Below are positions 1 through 12,500 of a DNA stretch of 64,000 bases, in pieces. The notes below the pieces were generated by a model. That model was given only the letters and a program-made list of their open reading frames with translations, was not told where the DNA came from and did not search any database. A program made the translations under genes and the position numbers. Every line of letters begins with the position of its first letter. The first letter of the stretch is position 1. Source of the stretch: Okapia johnstoni (taxonomy: Eukaryota; Chordata; Mammalia; Artiodactyla; Giraffidae); assembly GCA_024291935.2 (NCBI GenBank), contig CM044305.1:92992397-93056396 (forward strand), read 5' to 3'.

Positions 1-490
1 AAATCCACTTTCTCAACTTCAATATTTTAAAATAGAAAATTTTTTAAATCGAAATTTGATATTACAGACAAGAGAAACAAGGAAATAAAGAGAAAAGCCC
101 GAAGCGTAAAGAAGGGCATAAGAAGAAATAAACATTTTCTCAGTACAAATGAACCTGTGAAATAATGTTCAGCTTGGCCACTAAAAGGACTAGAAATCTG
201 TCGGCCAATGGAAAACTAGGATTTGGGAGGAGTTGTAGAATATCTGTCAATTGTGCAGAAATCAAGGAACAGCCCAAATAATTAAAGCAAAACTGCCAGC
301 GTACATCCTGGTTTGCTTTGGTATATGGAGCCAAAAGTACTGGTTCTTGACCTTGGAGTTAAATTAAGCAAAGTTTAAGAATGAGGCTTCATTGTTTGGT
401 TTCTTTAAAATGAAGAGCAGTTTTGACCAGACTTACAGAAGTTAAACTTCTTGAACTAAATGAATGAAATTGATCTCCTTATTTTTACAG

Positions 491-585
491 TTTCCTTCTA
501 CAATATTGAAATGAGCCTCTCTGTCTTTGATGAAGAGCCAAGGATCCCTATTACCAGTGTTGTAAAAGAATTTGCAAAAAAATGG
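491..585 (+). CDS. ADGRG4: ADGRG4 exon, extracellular segment upstream of HormR
   Basis: A 95-base exon bounded by a pyrimidine-rich acceptor (ctccttatttttacag) and the donor gtaaat. It enters with two bases completing a codon and leaves at phase 0 after 31 codons, so it joins in frame to the next exon at 2551. The peptide contains [15 protein letters not shown] and ends KEFAKKW. It has no cysteine and no membrane segment, as expected for a soluble extracellular stretch between the mucin-like region and the HormR domain. The first ATG of the surrounding open frame is intronic and is not a start codon. The preceding exon lies before the window. Confidence 0.75.
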
Positions 586-3500
586 GTAAATAATCTGTTG
601 ACTATTTATGCTACATCTAAACAAGTGAATAAATATATGTATATAAACATGTAACATCTTATGGAAAAACTTGAACTTTTTAGCCAACCTGATATATATA
701 AAACGAGGCTTCACTTTTTTCTATGCATAATACATTACAGCACATTGGTTTTGATTTTTTTTTTTTTGCTTCAAATTTATCCACTCTGTAAGCAACACCA
801 TGAAGATGTATGTGGTCTCTCTTTTATAGTGTCAGTGCTGGAAAGCTTTTTATGAGGTGTTATTATTTTAATTGGTTTAGAACTGTACATGTCCCTCCAC
901 TGATATGAATTCTGCACCTTTGCCACATTTCCCTACTTGGGGAACCATAGTGTATGCCATTGTACTTAAATATTTTTGTTTTCTGTACTTTCATTTCTTC
1001 TCTCTTTTATGCAAGAAATGTTTTATTTATCCTTACATTTTTCTGACAATAAGCAGTAATACCCACTCTTTGTAAAAAATTCAGACACTAAAATCTGAAA
1101 CCCAGAAAATAAATGTCCTCCCTACTATCACTTATTGTATTAACACCTCTTAACAGTTTGAAGTATATTCTTTCAGATTTTTTCTATATAATAACAGTGA
1201 TTCATACATGTTCTTTTGCAAAAGTAGCTGGAATCATGCTAATTATGCTATTCTGAAACTTGCTTTCTTTTCACTTAACCATGTGTCTTTAGGCACATTC
1301 ATGCTGGTAAACATAGACCTATCTCATATACTTTAAAACAATTTTCCTAGGAGGTTGTAATGTGGTAGCTTTAATCCAGGCATCCTTTGGAGGACATTTA
1401 GTTTGTTTCTATTCTTTTCTCTATTTGGAAACAATGTTGACAATAATGCTCTTGCAATAAATTTGGGGTGTACTTGAGTATTTCTATAGGATAAATTCCT
1501 AGAGCTGGAATTGCTGGGTCAAAGGACATGAATATTTCACATTTTGATAGCTATCACTAGGTGGCCTCCCAGATAAGTGGCACCCTCACCAACAGTAACT
1601 GATGATGTCTGTTTCCCCTCTCTCCCCATCAGCATTTATTTTCAAGTATATACCACATGATTATAAGTGCTTGAAAATAGGTTGGTGTATTCATCCACCA
1701 GGCCTGCTATAACAAAACATGATGCAGTAGGTGGTTTAAATGACAGACTTTTTTTTTCTTTTTCTTTTTAACTGAGGTATAGTTGATTTATGATACTGTG
1801 CCAGTTTCACACATACAGCAAAGCGATTAAATTATGTATATATTATTTTACAGACATTTAGTTCTGGAGGTTGGAAGTCTAAGATCAAGGTGCTGGCAAG
1901 GTCGGTTTCTGGTGAGGCCTCTGTCCTTGGCTTCCCACTGTGTCCTCACACATGGCCTTTTCTGTGTGTATGCACACAGAGAGATCTCTAGTGTCTCTTC
2001 CTCTTCTCAATAATGACACTAGTCCTATCAGATTAGGGCTCCACCCTATGGCCTCATTTAGCCTTAAGTACCTTCTTAAAGTCTTCCCTGGTGGCTCAGA
2101 TGGTAAAGAATCCGCCTGCAATGCAGGAGACCCAGGTTCAATCCTTGGCTCAGGAAGATCCCCTGGAGAAGGGAATGGCAACCCACTCCAGTATTGTTGC
2201 CTGGAGAATTCCCTGAACAGAGGAGCCTGGTGGACTACAGTCCATGGGGTCACAAAGAGTCAGACGTGACTGAGCGACTAACACTCTGCACTTTCTCTAC
2301 CTTCTCAAATTTCCTATCTCCAAATACAGTCACATTAGTGGATTAGAGCTTCAACGTGAATCTTGCAGGGACGCAGTTCATCCCATACCAATAGGTAAAA
2401 TGTAAATCAAAAAGCTGAGAGGAGCAGATGGAAATGTTGAGCCAACTGAAATAATAAATGCAGCTTAATGATCACATCATCTCATGTAACTTTGCTGGGT
2501 TAAGAAAGAGGAGCAGGAGTACTGAAACAAATATGTTTTATCTTTTACAGTTGAATTCTATATTTCAAGACAGTGAATTTGTTCTTGCTAATCTGGCTGT
2601 TCAAATTAAAAGCAGGTATGTGAATGTCATCTGCTGTGGATCTGTTCCTATCTGGAAAGTATATCCTTGGTTTTTGTTTGAGATTGCTGCATTTTGAGTT
2701 GCATGTTCCCTTCTGACTGTAGGTTCTCTTTGGATTGATAAAGAGGTTTGTATTATTACTGTAAGGTATAAAGTCAATGAGAGAACAAGACAGAAAAAGT
2801 AAATAGGGGAAGTGGTGGAATTGGACTCAGTTACCCCTAAAACCCCTTTTAGCTTTAAAATGCTATGACTCTGTGACTTAGGGGAAAAAAATCATGTCTT
2901 AAAGGGATGAAAGGTTAGGGATGGCCATTGTATGAGGATTGATAAGGCCTTTTATTTTTGAATAATGCACTTTCAGGAATTAGAAATTCTAAGGGAACTT
3001 GCAATGTTTAAAGCGAGGAATGCTAGCTAGTTCCAGAATTGCCTGGGGCACAGATTTGGAGAGGTTATTGCAGTGAAATTGGCAGGTGCTGAGTACTATT
3101 CAGAAGACCATGACAAAGTTAACCGGTCATCTGAGAAATATTTTCTTTGCTCTTGCCCTGCACATATACTCAGTTTAGTTCAGTTGCTCAGTCATGTCCG
3201 ACTCTTTGCGACCCCATGAATCGCAGCACGCCAGGCCTCCTTGTCCATCACCAACTCCCGGAGTCTACCCAAACCCATGTCCATCGAGTCGGTGATGCCA
3301 TCCAACCATCTCATCCTCTGTCGTCCCCTTCTCCTCCCGCCCCCGATCCTACCCAGCATTAGGGTCTTTTTCAATGAGTCAACCCTTCGCATGAGGTGGC
3401 CAAAGTACTGGAGTTTCAGCTTCAATATCAGACCTTCCAATGAACACCCAGGATTGATCTCTTTTAGGATGGATTGATTGGATCTCCTTGCAGTCCAAGG

Positions 3501-6500
3501 GACTCTCAAGAGTCTTCTCCAACACCATCGTTCAAAAGCATCAATTCTTCAGCGCTCAGCTTTCTTCACCGTCCAACTCTCACATCCGTACATGACCACT
3601 GGAAAAACCATAGCATTGACTAGACGGACTTTTGTTGGCAAAGTAATGTCTCTGCTTTTAAATATGCTGTTTAAGTTGGCCATAACCTTCCTTCCATATA
3701 CTAGTCCTCTGTTAGAGGAAAATCCCAAAGAATCCCTTTGAAACATAAGCATGGTTCTGGTATACCATGGTTAGCTGATTTTTTAAAAAACAGTGAGTGT
3801 GACTGCCTGTCTTCCATACACTAGGATTTTGGTTTCTTTTGCATGTTCAAACATAAATGGGTTCAAGAAAGTTCACAGAAAGCAATGGAAGTAAATCCAT
3901 GATAGGTTATTAAAAGAAAATTGGAAATGTCTAAAGTATACACCATTCTTTCAAAGAACTATGTCTATGATTTTTCTTTATTACGGAGGTAATATGTGGT
4001 CAATGTAAAAACTTAGAGCTTTGCAGAAATGTATGGCATGGACAGCAAAAATCTCCAGAAAGCTGCCTTTCCCCACCTACTTTAAGAACTCTGGTTAATG
4101 GCTTATTTTATATATTTCTCTAGATTTGTTGTCATGGGTTTACTAAGAGAATGGGATCACATTCTACATACTGTTGTACAACTTTCTTTTCTTGCCTTAG
4201 AATACATCATGTATATCCTTTCTAGAGAATATTTACAGATGTAGCTTGTTCGTTTTAATGACTGCATAGAATTCTTTTGTATGGGTGTGCTGTGGTGTAT
4301 TTATCCAATTACCTCATGATGGGCATTTGATTTTCTTCACCTTTGTATATATATTTTTATAAACCCCTGCTGATACTATTATGGAATAGATTCCTAGAAG
4401 TGGGATCGCTGAGTCAAAGGTTTACCACCATTTTGGTATGCAAATAATGACCCAGCTCTTTTAAAGTGTCTCCTTAGAGCCCCAGTATTATCCGAATTTC
4501 AAGCAGGGGGATTCTACCATTCTACCTCACAGTTGTCTTTCTCCTGAACTTGTTCTCTCATGTATTTGGTACTGTGGTTTATTTTCCTATAATTTCCTGG
4601 TGATTTTGGTACAGAGACATTACTGAGGAAGAAATAACCATAGACCAAACATTTGTAAGTATTTTATCAAAACAAGTCTACATGTAACCCACCCTATACC
4701 TGATTATATATAGGTAAATAGCTCTTCCATTCAAGTGCATATTATCAGGCAAGGTACAGCTGTAATAATTGAGGGTCAAATTACATTACTTTCTTTGGGA
4801 TCTGCACAAGAACCCACTAAGAAAACCAACCTCTGCTTTTCTGAAATGTCTATGTGGTAATTTTGGGGGGCACATTTTGGGGTCTATGGGAGTATGGAAT
4901 GATTGGTTGTAGGCATCTGGCAAAGAAACCTGTTTTTTCCAAGAGTGACACAATTATTTGCAAAATGGGAATTCACATAATAAATCCATTCTTGTGTAGA
5001 ATTCAAGTCAATGGGACAAAACTATCTCCCATTATTTGTTACAGTGCCTTAAAGCTTTACAATGTTAGATTCTGAAAGAATTAGTATGCACCAAGGTTTT
5101 AAGGTATTTAAATCTGAGATAAATATTTTGACTACACAAAATATAGTCAAGCCTACAGTGCATTCCAAATTATCTGCCATCACTTAAAATACTTTCTGTA
5201 AATACTTGAGTCAGAATGTAAAAATTGAAAACCGTATACGTAAGGTAACATAACTAAAATTCTTCTCAAATAATAGGTATTAAAGCCTTTTGGTGGTAAT
5301 GTGGCCCCCAGAGTCAGGCTGCCTGAGTTAGAATCCCTGCTTTTACACTTCCTGATTATGAGACCTTGGGCAACTTAATTAAACTCCCTGTGCCTCAGTT
5401 TCCTCATCTGTAAAATGAGGATAACAATATGACCATTCCTCACAGGGATGTTGGAAAGATGGAATGGAGTAACCCACACAGAGTGCTTAGCACAAGACGT
5501 AGAGCATGAAATCCTGGTAGTGTTTAATTTGTCATCACCATGTTTGCATCCAGAGCCTGAAGGGTTTGATTCTGCTGCCAGTTCTGTGACCCGTCAGTTG
5601 TGGGATACTGGGCAGATCATTTAAGTTCTCTGAGACTAGAAAATGGGGTGACACATCTCTGCATTATCTACCCTACAGTGTTGGTGTCAGGACTAAATGC
5701 ATTGGTGTTTTGCAGGTGATTTGTAGATGGCAGTGGGTTACATAGATATAAAGTATAATTATGATTGTAGTTGTTAATAGGCCTGTAGTCAATTGTGACA
5801 TTTGTTTAAAGGTTTCAGTGACTATGTACTTTTCCTTTGCGTTATTTGAAACAGAGAGAAGGGCAAGGACTGGCTACAATTTCCCACATACCATACAGGT
5901 AGGAGCTGAGTTTATTCAGAGCTGGTACATTTACTTTTAATTTTCTTTTCATTTAATTCCGTATGTGTAGCCTGTTGGTCAGAGTTGTCAGAGGGAGATC
6001 AAAATACCTGGTGGTTATTTTGCAAATGTTGTCATTGGGCTCTTGCCTTCAAGAAATAAGTTGCTTCAGTTGGTCACGGCACAGCCTAGCAGCCTGCCTG
6101 CTGCCTCTTTGTAGTGAAGAGAAAATGGGGTCCAACGTGGTCATAATTTGGGGATGGGACAATAAAGTGTTGTCATCAAAAAACTCCATGAAATACTGAG
6201 CAGGGAAATTGCAAAACAACCTGGAAAGCAGCCTCGGTCCTGTTCAGGCTTGTGGTCCAGGTCCTCCTGGAACACTGGCTATTATTGTTGTCCTGCTTGA
6301 TGCAACCCAAAAAGGACATATAGACCTAGAGGGGTGGGATGGGGGTGGGTGGGAGGGAGATTCAAGAAGGAAGAGGTGTATGTATACATATAGCTGATTC
6401 ACCTTGTTGTACAGCAGAAACTAACACAACATTGTAAAGCGATTATACTCCAATAAAAAAAAAGGACATATAGCTACAGAAGGCTCATGGGAAGGTCATT

Positions 6501-9500
6501 AAAATATTCAGAGTGTGAAGGGTAGAGGGGGTCTGCTCTACTCTTGTAGCAAGAAGAGAGGTTTTAAAAAGAAAAGTCCTCTTCAAACTGAGATGAAAGC
6601 TGAGAAGACATTAGCTATCAGTGGAACAGGTAGTACAAACAGGGACCTCACTAAATATGGATCAGCGGTAGGGATGGGGCAAGCGTGGCTTCGATTGGAC
6701 ATAGAGAGAAATTCTGAGTAAATACAGGCACATCTGACTTTTAAGAGCTGATAGGAAATATAAGAAAGTATTCCTTCAAAAGATGGACCTACAAACGGAA
6801 ATGGAGAAAAAGCATAGGTAAACTTGTGAGTCTGAAATGTGCTTTGTAATGGAAAATAGAGATACTGAGAATGTCTGAGGACCTCGCTATAGAGCTTGAA
6901 GTTAAGGACAGCCCTGTTCTTTCACATCATATCTTTAATGGACAGAACATTCCAAAATAAGATATTAGGTCTTTGTGACCTTGGTTAAGGCTCAGTTTCT
7001 TCATCTGCAGAATGGGGATAATAGTAGCACTACTTCATTAGGTTCTTGTGATAACACGAATTAAAACATGAACAAGAGCTCTAAAAATGCTGGCTACTAC
7101 TATTATCATCATTATTATTTTATTATAGAAATAGGCCTTCTGCAGAACACAGTTTTCTAGACTAATTGAGCATGTGCCTATTTGCCTTATTATTGAGGTA
7201 ATGATGGATAAATTAGAGACCAGAAGAGTAAAAGGTTTTCTCTGAATGTTCCATCTTCTCTATTAATTATCACAACCCCCTAGAAATTGCATAGCTAGTC
7301 AATTTCAACATAATGCAAATGTTGCTGACTGTTCTTTTAAAAATGGGTTTTGAGTTGTTTGTTTTTGATACAAGAAAATTTATCAGATGACTTCAATGTG
7401 CTATCCGCCATCATTTCTGAAGATTTGCCACATAATAGCTGTAAAATGCTTGATATTTATGGACTACTAATTAAGTCATCTGCACAGAGTTTCAGCACCG
7501 CAGGCAAAGTTGCACTCTGTGGCCATAACTGCAACATCTTTCTCTTTTGCACTGCTTTTTAGCTGTCTTTGTCAGGTCATCATGAAGGCCACCTCTTCCT
7601 TAGCGCCCACCAAATTGATTAGCAGGATCAAAAGTAAAATACATGGCAACCTCACGCACGGAAACGTCACACAAAATCAATTGATATTATCAGTAAAGTC
7701 TGGACATGCTGCAGTGAGAGGGAAAACTAGGTAATTTGGGGGAGTGTTTTCATATGAATTAATTCCCTTTTTTATAAAGTTCCAAATGCATACATTGCAA
7801 GAAACCCTGCCTTCAGAGGGGGAGAAAACTGTCTTTAAGTTCCTTTCCACATCCTTGGTACTCATTGTGCCCTGACAGGCTTTTTACCTGGAAGAGCTTG
7901 TAAGAAAAACCAGAGTACCAGAGGAGTTACCAGAGACCATCGACCTGCTCTGGATATTAGCAGCAGCCAGTTCATCAGTGGAGTGGGAGCACTTTTTTCT
8001 CTTGCTTAAATACTCAGAGAAGGAGAGGAAGGTGTCTTATGTCCTTAGAGAGGAGACTGGGATGGCTGGGCAAGGCTTGCTGACCTGCTTCTCTGGCCAC
8101 CCTGATTTCTGGAATCAGAATCACAAACCAAGTGGGTGGTCAGTAAAAACTGGGACTTTCTCACAAAAACTTAGCTCAGGACACATCTCCCTTTATGTGA
8201 CAACACTTGGCAGCAAAACTTTGCTTTTAACATCAGCATCAGAACAGAGCACCCTGATCTATACTACTGATGATGAATACACTGAATTTATTAAAACCAA
8301 GTCCAGCCCAGAGTCCATTAAGAAACAGAAGTCAGCCTTTAATGTCTCGTCACTGCACCCCAAACTATTAACAACTGCCCTCAAAAGGAGGGCAGTCGCC
8401 AGGTGGGGACTTTCGATTTTTACTCTACATCTCTTTGTGTGGCTTGACTTTTTTCAATGCGTATGTACCATTTTAATGAAACAAAAGCAGAAAAACTGTC
8501 CTGTCAAGTGGTAGTTTTAAGGCAAAGGACCAAATGTGAGATTGGACTGGGAGCCTTATTTTAAAAAAGAAACTCAATTTAATGTTATTTTCAACCTCCT
8601 TTAAATTGCCTGGTAGAAAAATTTCCCCTTTTATTTGCTGATGTTTATGTGCAGGGTAATAATGATGGGTGGTAATGGATGTTCACGAAACTTTGAAGTG
8701 CCTTTTGCCCTTTCAAATGTGCATTCATTTTCTCTGTAGAGCCCGGAAAGTGCAAAGCCGGAGAAACAGCCTCTAAATACAAAGGAACATATAAGTGGCT
8801 CTTAACCAACCCTACAGAGATAGCCCAAACTAGATGCATAAAAAATGAAGATGGAAGTGCTACTAGACTCTGGTATGCACCAGCCAAGTTCTAATTGCTA
8901 GTTGGGTACACAAAGGTCTGCTTAATTGGGAGCATGTTTCCAAGTCATTTGTCTGAGCACACCTCCTCCCTCCCCCTCTGGTGCCCATCTTCCTTTCTTT
9001 TCCCTTTTGAGTCTCCTTAAACATACACATGGCACGTAATATCATCCCAGAAAAAGTTTCAAGAAGACAAAAGAGAAAAAAAGAAACCACTCATGATCCT
9101 ACCACCTGAACACAGCTGCTTTTAGGTGGTCGTATTTTTTTCCATGTAGCCTTTTATGCGTTTTAAATTTCGTGTAGTGGTATTCACCCTTCTTATAGAA
9201 GGAATGTCATCTAACCTTTCACTCAGTGGTTTATCAAACATTTTCCATGCTTTACATTTATTGTCTTAATGACCTTTTCACAAACCTGCCTCAAAAGCTA
9301 CCTCGTTGATGAGCCATAATAATTCACTAAATCACTCTACTATTCTTGACTTTAACATTTTCCTTTTTTCATCAGCCCCTCTTTTCTTGCTCTTTGCTAC
9401 CAGTTTATGTCATTAACTTACGTGGGCAGACCGGAGGGACAGGAGGTTTTGACAAAAATGTAAAAGCTGTCTTTTGGAAGGTGACAGACTGAGTCCTACC

Positions 9501-12500
9501 TCTTCTTCCCTACGTCTAGTCACTTAGTGAGTCGTGCAGCTTTTATGGTCACAAACAGAGCTCGCATCTGCCCTTTCCTTTCTGACCCCACTGCCACTCC
9601 CTGGGTGCCTACAATTAGAGCAGTCTCCTGGCCTTCTAACTGCCCACTACCTCCCCCTGCCCCAGCTCTACTTCACACTGCTGCCGGCATAATTTTCCTG
9701 AAGTATGGCTACCAACATGCCGATTTCCCACTCCAGTTCTATATTGCTTTAAGGATTAAGTCCAAAACCCTAAATAAAGTACTTAAGCCCCTCAGGCCCC
9801 TTCCCTTACCCCCAAAAAGGACCATTGCCCTTCTGGACTTGCATCACTTTCTCTGCTTGTGCTATTTGCTCTCTTTGGCTGCGGGGAGGGGGCACTTTCT
9901 CCATCTCTGTTCTTTTAGTGCCCAGCTCAGCTCAAAAGTTACAAATAAATTCTCCTTGCTTGGTGTTTCAATAGATTCAGTTTCATTTCTACAGTTTTTC
10001 CATTTCATATTTTGCCTAATAAATGTAGTTACATTTACAATCTCAAAGCACCAAGTTGCAAGCTCCTCAAGGAGCTGTCTTGTTTGTCTGTAGTACCTAC
10101 TACCAGTCCTAGAACACAGAAGACTCCCAAAAAATGGGTTAGTTGATTTGCAATGAACTGACTTGAATTGGATCAGGCGTAGTGGAGGGTGGATGATGAG
10201 GCCAATGAACCACAGCGGGGGCTGTACTAACTGCCTTGAGTGATTGAATATGCTGAAATAGAGACCACATTTTTAACAGGAATTTTCTCTAAAAATGAGG
10301 GTAAGAGGCAAAAGTGAGGATAGGAGTCATGTCCAGAGGGGCAAAAATCTCTGCCTTGACTCTTGGCCTAGTGGATGTGGCCCTGCCCCATTTTGGGCTC
10401 TCTTGCCTGTCTATGCTTCCTGCATGGGAACCCTAGATTCACGTGCTCCTCAAGAGCAAAGTTTTTTTCACTGTACAAACACTGGGTTCCTACCTTTGCC
10501 ATCTCAGCTAGGAAGTTGGCAGTAGGCTAAGGGGAGGCATGCCAAAGACATACCATGTTCCTTCACCATTCGCTTTCAAACTATTCTGATCTCATCTTCC
10601 AACAATGAAGATTCTGTTCATCTCTCCTCTCTTTTTCAGCTCAATCAGTATCAACACTGGCAAATCTCACTGGGAAAAGCCAAAGTTTAAACAATGCAAA
10701 TTGCTTCAAGCGCTTCCTAATAAGATTGTGGATCTTGCTAATATTACAATAAGTGACGGTAAGACTATTCTGCACACATTAGAGAAATAGTGGATCCTCA
10801 GTTAGTTCGTCTAGTTGACCTGAGATCAGAGAGAGTACAGGCAAACCTCCCATAGGAAAATCTACCTGACAACAATCCAATTTCAGAAATGAGGTAGTTA
10901 CAGGTGGTGAAAGTGGGAGTGGAGCATGAGAAGTCAGAACTGTCAGTGATTTTTTTCATAATATTTTCTGTTTTATAATGTTTGGTTAGTTATTATTTTT
11001 GTTTTATTTTAATTTTTAAGAGTTTTATAGATAATACTTCATATAGTTCAATATTAAAAAAATAAAAAAGGGTATGTCGTGAAACCTCTCCCTCCCACGG
11101 CTGACCCCAGCTATTTAGTTAGTATCCATGGAGATATCTATGCATCTATAAGGAAGTGTGCATGTGTATGTATATTCTTCCTCCCTTTTTGTACACATAG
11201 TGGAGAGTGATATACACGATGTTCTGTACCTTGCTTCTTTCTCTTAAAATTATACTGTAGAAATTATCATATTAATGTATGAAGAGATTCCTTATTTTTT
11301 TTCACTGTGTTGTATTAACACAGGTATGCCCCAATTGATTTCTTTAAACTATTGGCCTATGGATGTCCATATGGATGGACATTTAACTTGATAATTACAC
11401 CTTGTTTTTTAAAAAACTGCTGTGATGGATATTGTGCATGTGTCATTTTGTGCAAGTATGGTATACTTGAAGCATAAATTCCCAAAAGTAGAATTGCTGG
11501 GTCAATCATACTTTTTTTTAAGATAAATAATTTTATTTGCTATGCCAAAATCTTTTGAATTGATAATGCTGTACTTTACATTAGCATTTCTTTTTTCTTA
11601 CTTGCTTTATTTCTTCTGGCATTTTTGAACACTGGAGTGGGTAGCCTATCCCTTCTTCAGCGGATCTTCCTGACCCAGGAATTGGACCGGGGTCTCTTGC
11701 ATTACAGGTGGATTCTTTACCAATTGAGCTATCAGGGAAGCTTTAAAATTGAAGTATAGTTAATTTGGGCTTACATGGTGGCTCAGTGGTTAAGAAGCTG
11801 CCTGCTATGCAGGAGCTGTGGGAGACGTGGGTTTGATCCCTGGGTTGGGAAGATCCCCTGTAGGAGGGCATGGCAACCCACTCCAGTATTCTTGCCTGGA
11901 GAATCCCATGGACAGAGGAGCCTGGTGGGCTATACTCCATGGGGTCACAGAGTTGGACATGTCTGAAGCGACTTAACATGCATGCATACATAGTCAATTT
12001 ACAATGTGTTAGTTTCAAATGTACAGAAAAGTGATTCAGTTATACGTGTGCATATATATAAATTTTCAGATTCTTTTCCATTATACGTTATTACAAAATA
12101 TTGAGTATAGCTTCTTGTGCTATACAGTGGGAACTTGTTGTTTATCTATTTTGCATATAGTACTGTGTTAATCCCAAACTCCTAACTTATCCCTCCCTGC
12201 TTCCCCTTTGGTAACCATAAATTTGTTTTGTCTCTGAGTCTGTTTCTGCTTTGTAAATAAGTTCATTTCTCTCATATTTTAGATTCCACGTATGAGTGGC
12301 ATTGTAGGATATTTGTCTTTGTCTGACCTACTTAGCTTAGTATGATAACTTGTAGGTCCACCCATGCTGCTGCTAATGGCATTATTTTGTTCTGTTTTAT
12401 GGCTGAGTAATATTCCGCATATATATATCCCATCTTCTTTATCCATTCATCTGTCAATGGATATTTACATTGCTTCCATGTATTGGTTATTGTAAATAGT

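Larger units (their letters stand above)
1689..2395 (-). repeat. MLT1-type LTR (MaLR), antisense, split by two insertions
   Basis: The + strand reads ggcctgctataacaaaa, then gttctggaggttggaagtc and tgtgtcctcacacatggcc, and finally aatacagtcacatt. This is the reverse complement of an MLT1A/B-like LTR. A short L1 piece (about 1749-1849) and a Bov-tA (2081-2297) interrupt it, so the LTR is older than both. Confidence 0.65.

Noticed and set aside
2081..2150. tRNA-like heads of Bov-tA and CHR elements as tRNA genes
   Set aside because: They are tRNA-derived SINE promoters with eroded arms, repeated many times; no intact tRNA gene was seen.
7366..7460. Possible extra ADGRG4 exon after tgtttttgatacaag
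   Set aside because: No donor in a usable position, and phases between 5898 and 8740 already match without it.
9527..10093. 188-codon open frame
   Set aside because: Lies in a CT-rich L2-like remnant, with no domain, no splice-phase fit and low-complexity composition.
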